Assembly (NCBI GenBank): GCA_021782195.1
Contig: JAJXVI010000020.1
Coordinates: 1 to 11,771, forward strand
Origin: a bacterium
GTDB lineage: Bacteria > Vulcanimicrobiota > Xenobia > RGZZ01
Length of the DNA stretch: 11,771 nt
Direction of reading: 5' to 3'
Part shown: piece by piece, positions 7,476 through 11,771 of the stretch
How positions within the stretch are numbered: the stretch's first letter is position 1
How the letters are laid out: the number at the start of each line of letters is the position of its first letter
Notes under the pieces: generated by a model
The model's input: only the letters and a program-made list of their open reading frames with translations
What the model was told of the DNA's origin: nothing
Database searches by the model: none
Made by a program: the position numbers and the translations under genes

Positions 7476-7646
7476 GGTGGTTTTTTTGTGGATCTGGTGA
7501 ACCTGGCGGGGAATGTGCCAGATCGGTTCTGAGCCTGCTCGGCACGCCTGGTTTTGACCCGGACGCAGGCCAGTGTTGGGCGCCAGTCCCGCGGAGCGGG
7601 TCTGGAAGCCGGGTTCAACCTGTGTATTGGAGGGACTTTCGACTTT
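7476..7646 (+). promoter_or_regulatory. Structured 5' leader of the PEP-CTERM gene
   Basis: This is the predicted untranslated leader between the sigma-54-like promoter and the ATG at 7647. GATCTGG (7491-7497) pairs with CCAGATC (7518-7524). The same right arm could instead pair through CTGGC (7503-7507) with GCCAG (7517-7521), giving mutually exclusive hairpins. GCCTG (7546-7550) pairs with CAGGC (7566-7570). CCAGTCCCGC (7583-7592) pairs with GCGGGTCTGG (7596-7605), one mismatch, GGA loop. GGAGGG (7629-7634) is the ribosome binding site. No known riboswitch class was recognised. Confidence 0.45.
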
Positions 7647-8447
7647 ATGATGCGCCATGTTCGAGTGGTGTTTTTTGTCGTCGTGGTCTGCGCCGGGGTC
7701 GCACTGGCGTCTCGGCAGGCCCAGGCCCTGGTTTTTTCCGACAGTCTGCAAGGGTTGAACGCCTCGAACTGGACGGTTCTGAACAGCGGACCTTTCACCG
7801 TGACCAGTTCAACCGCGGCGCCAGGCGCCACCTTTGCTTACACGGGGGGCGCGATTTCGTCGCTTGAGGACACGGGTCTCCAGCTCAATCTGCAGGCCGC
7901 AACGGGCCTGACCCAGATCACCGGAGACTTCACCTTTAGCGTAGATTTTTCCAATCTTGTGCTGCCTGCTCCCCCCTCGGGAGCAGGCGACTGTATCAGC
8001 CTGGACAGCTACTATGGCGGCAATCCGTATCCGAGTCAACCGGCCAACGGGTATAACCTCAACGTGGCACGCTCCAACCAGTCTGGAAGCCAGAATGTCT
8101 ATGGCTAAACACCGACGCTCGGGCCCACTGCTTTCTCTCCGACCACGGCGACCAGTGGAACTATGACCATTCAACGCTCCGGCGGTGTGGTGTCCGCCTA
8201 TTTTAACAGCTATCTCGTGCTCCAGCAGTCGGGCTTCACGAACCCGCTCACGGGGCTGTATTTCGTGCTTCAAGACCAGGACATCGGTGACGCAACAAGC
8301 GTGACCTACAGCAATTTCTCACTGACCGTGCCGAATGTGGCGGGCCTCCCCGAACCGAGCCTTGCCTGCCTCCTCCTGCCCCTGACGGCGCTTGCACTGC
8401 TGGCCCGTCGCCCGCGCGTGCATTGCGTTGTCTCCACCGTAGCCTGA
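7647..8447 (+). pseudogene. Secreted PEP-CTERM protein gene with in-frame TAA
   Basis: The protein starts MMRHVRVVFFVVVVCAGVAL, a signal peptide with likely cleavage after AQA at residue 27. A beta-rich, Ser/Thr/Gly/Asn-rich region resembling lectin/LamG-like sandwiches follows. TAA at 8106-8108 ends the frame after 153 residues. The same frame then continues without another stop to TGA at 8445-8447, through beta-rich sequence (TIQRSGGVVSAYFNSYL, LYFVLQDQDIGD) and a complete PEP-CTERM tail. The full product would be 266 residues, which is usual for the family. The stop therefore removes the sorting signal and about the last 113 residues. The cause could be a nonsense mutation, a sequencing or assembly error, or, less likely, readthrough. 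Restart at ATG 8163 is possible but would give a piece without a signal peptide. The start is ATG 7647 with GGAGGG about 12 bases upstream, a long spacing. The intact protein would be exported and processed by an exosortase; none is encoded here. Confidence 0.82.
8346..8417 (+). other. PEP-CTERM sorting signal coding segment
   Basis: It encodes LPEP, then a hydrophobic stretch (SLACLLLPLTALALLA), then RRPR. This is the tripartite exosortase recognition tail: a PEP motif, a transmembrane helix and a basic cluster at the C-terminus. It lies in frame with the signal-peptide half but downstream of the TAA at 8106, so it is made only if that stop is bypassed or is an artefact. Confidence 0.9.
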
Positions 8448-8498
8448 ACGCTTTCGTTCTTTCTTTTCACCGGGCAGGTAGAGGTGGAAGCCCGAAGG

Positions 8499-8536
8499 AC
8501 AGGATGCTCGTGCACCAGACGCGAGCATCCTGTTTT
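8499..8536 (+). terminator. Strong intrinsic terminator after the PEP-CTERM gene
   Basis: ACAGGATGCTCG (8499-8510) and CGAGCATCCTGT (8522-8533) form a perfect 12-bp stem with an 11-base loop, followed by TTT. It lies 52 bases after the full-length stop at 8447 and has no equivalent after the internal TAA. The transcription unit therefore matches the full-length gene. Confidence 0.85.
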
Positions 8537-8552
8537 CCGTTTGCACGCAAAA

Positions 8553-8572
8553 GTTCACACACGGGTGTGAAC
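8553..8572. promoter_or_regulatory. Perfect 8-4-8 palindrome upstream of the Uma2-like gene
   Basis: GTTCACAC (8553-8560) and GTGTGAAC (8565-8572) are exact inverted repeats around ACGG. A smaller near-palindrome, TTGCACGCAA (8541-8550), is next to it. The site is about 75 bases before the Uma2-like start and after the previous terminator. It has the size and symmetry of a dimeric repressor operator and lacks a T-run, so an operator is more likely than a terminator. No regulator is identified. Confidence 0.45.
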
Positions 8573-8645
8573 CTGGCAACACGGCCGACACAGTCTGGCA
8601 AGGCGGGCACGTTACCATGAGGGCATCAACTTCAGGAGGTGCCCC

Positions 8646-9365
8646 GTGACCCTCGAAACGTCAACACGTCGTTCTCTTCGCTCAGTCACCCCGCAAGCGG
8701 TTCCGACGTCGACTGATCCTGACGCTCCACGCTGTCTTCAGCGCTTTCTCGCACTGGCGAGGGGACAGTGGGAACTCGACCGCGATCACCTGATTCCCGT
8801 CACTCTTCCACCTCCGCTTCACCGCGCCCCCGCAATACGTCTTGTGCGCGCCATCGGGGAGGTCCTGCGCGCCCCGTCCGCAGAGGCAGCCCGCCAGGCG
8901 GCGCGCGACGATTCAGCGCATTCCAACTCGCGGCCGATTGAATCGTCTGCTGACGCGTTGACCGACCCGCCCGGGGGGGCACTGCGCCTGATCGACGGCT
9001 GCGGATTCGTTCTGGCTCGCAATCCGCTGATCATCCGCGTGCCGTTTGTAGCAGTCTTGCCGGCAGCGGCGGAGGTTGTCGACGGGTTGGTGGAGGAACC
9101 GCCGACCATTGCCATCGAGGTCATGGCGTGGAAGCAGGATCGTCTCGACCTCGGTCGACGCGTCGAGCAGTACATTGCGGCCGGTGTCTCGGTGGTCTGG
9201 ATTGTCGACGGTATCCAGGACGTTCTGTACGTGTTCCGGTCGGGCCGTCGGGGGCGCGTTCTTGAGCGTCAGGCCGTGCTTGTGGAACGCCACCTTCTGC
9301 CGAACTTCTGCTGTCCGCTCTCCAACGTTTTTGTTCAGCGTCGTCGGGAGCCTCTGGCGGCCTGA
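8646..9365 (+). CDS. Divergent Uma2-like (DUF820) PD-(D/E)XK fold protein
   Basis: A 239-residue protein whose C-terminal part has the Uma2 pattern: IRVPFVAV (about 130-137), PPTIAIEVMAWKQDRLDLGRR (about 152-172), VEQYIAAGVSVVWIVDG (about 173-189), VLYVFR and LLPNF. Uma2 proteins adopt a restriction-endonuclease-like fold; their biological role is poorly defined. The Glu of the IEV strand (Glu158) is present, but the usual active-site Asp of VPDV is Phe134, the usual PDL before the EV strand reads PTI, and the family's SPSD turn after EV is replaced by AWKQD. The N-terminal 110 residues are Pro/Ala-rich and only vaguely like the usual YELIDGE start. Catalysis is therefore doubtful. The start is GTG 8646, with an excellent AGGAGGT (8634-8640) five bases upstream. 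The gene stands alone after a terminator and a palindromic site. Family call is moderately firm. Confidence 0.8.
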   Translation: MTLETSTRRSLRSVTPQAVPTSTDPDAPRCLQRFLALARGQWELDRDHLIPVTLPPPLHRAPAIRLVRAIGEVLRAPSAEAARQAARDDSAHSNSRPIESSADALTDPPGGALRLIDGCGFVLARNPLIIRVPFVAVLPAAAEVVDGLVEEPPTIAIEVMAWKQDRLDLGRRVEQYIAAGVSVVWIVDGIQDVLYVFRSGRRGRVLERQAVLVERHLLPNFCCPLSNVFVQRRREPLAA

Positions 9366-9601
9366 GACCGGGGGGCTCTCGTCGCTGACCGTCTTGGCCA
9401 TTTCGTCGACGGGAGCTTCTCGTGTCCTGGAGCGCGCCAGGCTTTCGGACGCGTCCTCGCGCGCGCGTCCGCCTGGCTGACCGGGCACGACTCCCGAGGC
9501 GCTCCCGCAATGCCCGGAGAAGGAGCTTTTCTCATCTTTCGCCAATTCGCCCGGGCCATCCCCGATTTCCGTCGATTCCGCCGAGAGACTGGCTATTCCC
9601 T

Positions 9602-11197
9602 GTGAACATTGTTGTGACCGACCCCATCGAACGCCTGAGGCAGACCCTGCACGAGCCTGTTGTATTTGTCGGCGTCGACCCGAACTACGCGGTCGGACCC
9701 GAAGCGTGGCTACGTGATTACAGCGCTGCCTGTCGCCACGAAACTGCGGCCCTTTCCCTGCTCGAGGCGCGTGGCCTGGAAGTGTTCTGCCTGGAGCGTG
9801 AAGTCGGGCCCCACAACCTTCCAGGTCGCGCGACCGCCGGCGTCCTGACTCATCCTTCCCTCGTCGCCTGGATGGCGCGGAAGTCCTCCCCCGCGTGGAT
9901 GCTCGTCTTCAAGCCTGACGCCGCGGTCGAAGCCGCAGCCGCTGTGCACGGCTGGCGCATCCTGGGGGCGCGCGCGGCGGTGGCGCGTCCGATGGAGAAC
10001 AAGGTCAATTTTTTTCGCCTGCTCGATGAACTTGCGCTGCCGCATCCACCGTGGCGCGAAGTCGACCTTGCTACCGAATCGTACGCTCAGGTGGCGCGAG
10101 ACCTCGGGCCTCGTTTCGTCCTGCAGGCGGCGCACGGCTTCTCGGGAAACCGTACCTTTCCCGTGGACGCGCCGGCTGATTTCGAACGGGCCTCCGGACT
10201 TCTCGCGCGCCGGCGGGTGCGCGGCAGTGCCCGCGTCGAAGGGCTTCCAGTGACGATGAATGCCTGTGTGGAAGCCGATGGGCGCGTGCGGACCGCGCCC
10301 CTGTTCTATCAGATTACGGGCGCACCGGAGTGCACCGCGTATCCGATGGGCGCGTGCGGAAACGACTGGGCGGCTCCTCCGCCGCACGATGAAGCGGTCG
10401 ACCAGGCGCGCGGCATCGCTCGAAGCGTCGGGCGTGCCCTGGCGGGGCGCGGTTTCCGCGGGATTTTCGGCCTCGACTTCGTGCTTACCCCCGAAGGCCG
10501 GGTGAGTACCATCGAGTGCAATCCGCGTCTGGTGAGCAGCGTCCCCATGGCGTCCGCCCTTGAGGTGGAGGCGGGCGCCGTCCCCCTCCTGGTGTCGCAC
10601 CTGCTTGCAACCTCCGAGGAGGGCGCCCTCGTCCCGTCCCGCGCCGTCCCCTCCCGCGCCGTCCCGTCCCCCTCCCGCGCTGGGACGTCGCTTCACGCTT
10701 CCGCGCACGCCGTTCCCTCTGCGTCAGCGCTCGCGCTCTCGCAGGCCGTTGTTTCCGCGGCGTCCCCTGTCTCCACGAAGCCGGGCGACGCGCTGCCTGC
10801 CGAGGACATCCGCGCCTCTCTGCGTGGGGCGCAGATGGTTCTGCACGCGCTCGGGCAATCGGCGGACGCCGGGCCTCGGCGGGTTGCTGGCGGCTGCTTG
10901 CGTGCGACGCACAGGCTCGAAGCCGGCATGTATCGTCTGGCCGGAGACGGCGTCGCGTTTCAAAGGCACGCGCTTCGCGTGACCGAGTGTTGCGACGAAT
11001 CGGAGTTTCTCGTGCTACCGCCTTCCCCGGGCCACGTCTTCGCGCCGGCTTCGGAGTGCGCGCGCGTGCAGACACGGCGCAGTCTCATTGACCTCTCCAC
11101 GGGTCGACTCGATGCGTGGGGACGTTCCGTGGCTCGCGCCGTGTACCGGGCGCTGGCCCTCGAGCCGTGTGAGAGCGCGGAGTCTGACGGTGTGTGA
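9602..11197 (+). CDS. ATP-grasp domain protein, carboxylate-amine ligase-like
   Basis: A 531-residue protein. ATP-grasp enzymes join a carboxylate to an amine or similar nucleophile through an acyl-phosphate. Seen: a preATP-grasp N-terminal lobe (VVFVGVDPNY onward), a nucleotide-binding lysine region ENKVNFFRLLDELALPHP (Lys134), a glycine-rich loop AAHGFSGNRTF, and metal-binding residues in GLDFVL (Asp292) and IECNPRLVSS (Glu305, Asn307). A Pro/Ser/Ala-rich linker (about 338-400) containing a 15-bp tandem repeat leads to a C-terminal segment ending RVQTRRSLIDLSTGRLDAWG, resembling the C-terminal lobe of biotin-carboxylase-like enzymes. The frame is open back to ATG 9422, but that stretch is Arg/Pro/Ser-rich without domain features; GTG 9602 gives MNIVVTDPIERL. 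No strong ribosome binding site supports any start, so this is the least certain start here. The 236 bases before it hold no gene that I can support. The next gene overlaps its stop. The substrate is unknown. Confidence 0.85.
   Translation: MNIVVTDPIERLRQTLHEPVVFVGVDPNYAVGPEAWLRDYSAACRHETAALSLLEARGLEVFCLEREVGPHNLPGRATAGVLTHPSLVAWMARKSSPAWMLVFKPDAAVEAAAAVHGWRILGARAAVARPMENKVNFFRLLDELALPHPPWREVDLATESYAQVARDLGPRFVLQAAHGFSGNRTFPVDAPADFERASGLLARRRVRGSARVEGLPVTMNACVEADGRVRTAPLFYQITGAPECTAYPMGACGNDWAAPPPHDEAVDQARGIARSVGRALAGRGFRGIFGLDFVLTPEGRVSTIECNPRLVSSVPMASALEVEAGAVPLLVSHLLATSEEGALVPSRAVPSRAVPSPSRAGTSLHASAHAVPSASALALSQAVVSAASPVSTKPGDALPAEDIRASLRGAQMVLHALGQSADAGPRRVAGGCLRATHRLEAGMYRLAGDGVAFQRHALRVTECCDESEFLVLPPSPGHVFAPASECARVQTRRSLIDLSTGRLDAWGRSVARAVYRALALEPCESAESDGV
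10631..10680 (+). repeat. In-frame 15-bp tandem repeat in the ATP-grasp gene
   Basis: Three units start at 10631, 10646 and 10661. The first two encode VPSRA and the third, diverged unit VPSPS, followed by RA. The units differ by one to a few bases and keep the frame. The repeat lies in the low-complexity linker between the ATP-grasp core and the C-terminal segment, so changes in copy number would lengthen the linker without breaking the protein. Confidence 0.85.
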
Positions 11198-11771
11198 TCC
11201 AGCGGGGGAAGGGCAGGTCGGAGACGTGTGCGTGCCGCCGTGTGAGGAGGCTGACACCGTAGACACGGCGGCGGCGTGGCGCGCGCGGATTCGACGCGGG
11301 GAGTGGACGCGTCCGACCGCCGGCCTGGCGGAAGGGTACGCGCAGGCGAACATGCTCGTGCTGCCGCGCGCGCTTGCCGATGAATTTTCGCAGTTCTGCG
11401 CGCTCAATCCACGTCCGTGTCCGCTCCTCGAGATGCTTGCCCCGGGCGATCCCCGCACGCGTCAGATGGCCGATGGAGCCGACGTTCGCACCGATCTTCC
11501 GCGATACGTGGTGTTTCGCGAAGGCGTGCGGGTTGCGGACCCGACCGACGTGACCGCGTGGTGGGAAGACGACCTCGTGGCCTTCCTGCTCGGCTGCTCT
11601 TTCGGTTTCGAGTGGGCCCTCGTCGCGGCGGGTCTGCCGCTCCACCACGTGCTCGCGGGGCGGAACGTGCCGATGTATCGAACGAATCTTCCGCTCGCGC
11701 CGGTGGGGCCGTTTCACGGCGAAATGGTTGTCAGCATGCGCTACTTCGAGCCGACTCAGGCGACCCTCGCG
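11190..11771 (+). CDS. DUF1445 family protein (D-glutamate cyclase / putative hydro-lyase), 3'-truncated
   Basis: The frame is open for 194 codons to the right edge. The translation has the family signatures in order: GEWTRPTAGLAEGYAQANML, a CALNPRPCPLLE block, GADVRTDLPRYVVF, DDLVAFLLGCSFGFEWAL, GRNVPMYRTNLPLAP and FHGEMVVSMR. This is PF07286 (DUF1445, bacterial YcsI-type). The mammalian member DGLUCY converts D-glutamate to 5-oxo-D-proline; bacterial members are mostly labelled putative hydro-lyases without proven substrates. Two GTG starts are plausible. GTG 11190 has GGAG seven bases upstream and overlaps the ATP-grasp stop by eight bases. GTG 11232 has GGAG eight bases upstream and gives an N-terminus closer to family length. 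The longer one is given; the first 14 residues are doubtful. Either way the gene follows the ATP-grasp gene with almost no gap, suggesting co-translation and a shared pathway. The C-terminal part lies outside the window. Confidence 0.9.
   Translation, partial: MCDPAGEGQVGDVCVPPCEEADTVDTAAAWRARIRRGEWTRPTAGLAEGYAQANMLVLPRALADEFSQFCALNPRPCPLLEMLAPGDPRTRQMADGADVRTDLPRYVVFREGVRVADPTDVTAWWEDDLVAFLLGCSFGFEWALVAAGLPLHHVLAGRNVPMYRTNLPLAPVGPFHGEMVVSMRYFEPTQATLA

Noticed and set aside
7533..7620. Possible c-di-GMP (GEMM-I) riboswitch: GGACGCAGGCC followed by AAGCCGGGTT resembles parts of the consensus.
   Set aside because: The spacing between the GC-rich elements is much too short for the P2 stem, the tetraloop/receptor sequences are absent, and the 3' end does not close as required. 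Only short GC-rich fragments match.
7596..7625. GGGTTCAACC-like T-arm suggesting a tRNA remnant.
   Set aside because: No acceptor stem, anticodon arm or CCA end can be built around it. The match is limited to a few bases.
8163..8447. Separate small gene starting at ATG 8163.
   Set aside because: It is in the same frame as the signal-peptide half, separated only by one TAA and 54 bases of open frame. It lacks a good ribosome binding site and a signal peptide, and it ends in a PEP-CTERM tail that makes sense only on an exported protein.
8913..9545. Open minus-strand frame overlapping the Uma2-like gene and the following gap.
   Set aside because: It is antisense to a gene with a strong ribosome binding site and recognisable family motifs. 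Its own translation is rich in Arg, Pro, Thr and Ser with no domain pattern, as expected of an antisense frame in GC-rich DNA.
9422..9601. N-terminal extension of the ATP-grasp protein from ATG 9422.
   Set aside because: The 60 extra residues are Arg/Pro/Ser-rich, have no ribosome binding site at the ATG, and precede a typical N-terminus beginning at GTG 9602.

Overview
The window is GC-rich, densely coding bacterial DNA. It probably comes from a Gram-negative (diderm) bacterium: one gene encodes a protein with a PEP-CTERM (exosortase-type) sorting tail behind a sigma-54-like promoter, and an Uma2-family protein lies nearby. Uma2 proteins and PEP-CTERM proteins occur together in lineages such as Planctomycetota, Verrucomicrobiota, Armatimonadota, Cyanobacteria and some Proteobacteria. 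No 16S rRNA gene or other decisive marker is present, so the phylum is left open. No tRNA, rRNA, CRISPR array, transposase or prophage gene was seen.

Layout, left to right. (1) 1-2877 (+): the C-terminal three quarters of cobalamin-dependent methionine synthase (metH), cut by the left edge. One of its normally invariant zinc-ligand cysteines reads as glycine. (2) 2956-3000: a long hairpin in the gap after metH. (3) 3046-5240 (+): a two-gene two-component system, a NarL/LuxR-type response regulator followed by a soluble PAS-GAF histidine kinase whose TTG start overlaps the regulator's stop. (4) 5241-5463: a short convergent gap with a pair of 31-bp imperfect direct repeats and an intrinsic terminator serving the minus strand. 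(5) 5464-7312 (-): two tandem, translationally coupled paralogues of an unrecognised glycine/alanine-rich, membrane-prone protein family. (6) 7313-7646: a divergent intergenic region with a sigma-54-type promoter and a structured leader. (7) 7647-8447 (+): a secreted PEP-CTERM protein gene interrupted by an in-frame TAA, followed by a strong terminator. (8) 8646-9365 (+): a divergent Uma2-like protein lacking the usual catalytic Asp. (9) 9602-11771 (+): an ATP-grasp ligase-like protein overlapping a DUF1445 (D-glutamate cyclase / putative hydro-lyase family) gene that runs off the right edge.

The genes fall into independent units. The kinase and regulator should work as a pair, with an unknown signal sensed in the cytoplasm. 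The two minus-strand paralogues are probably co-expressed. The ATP-grasp and DUF1445 genes are tightly coupled and may share an amino-acid-related pathway, but their substrate cannot be read from the sequence. The least explained parts are the paralogue pair, the interrupted PEP-CTERM gene with its promoter and leader, and the ATP-grasp/DUF1445 pair.
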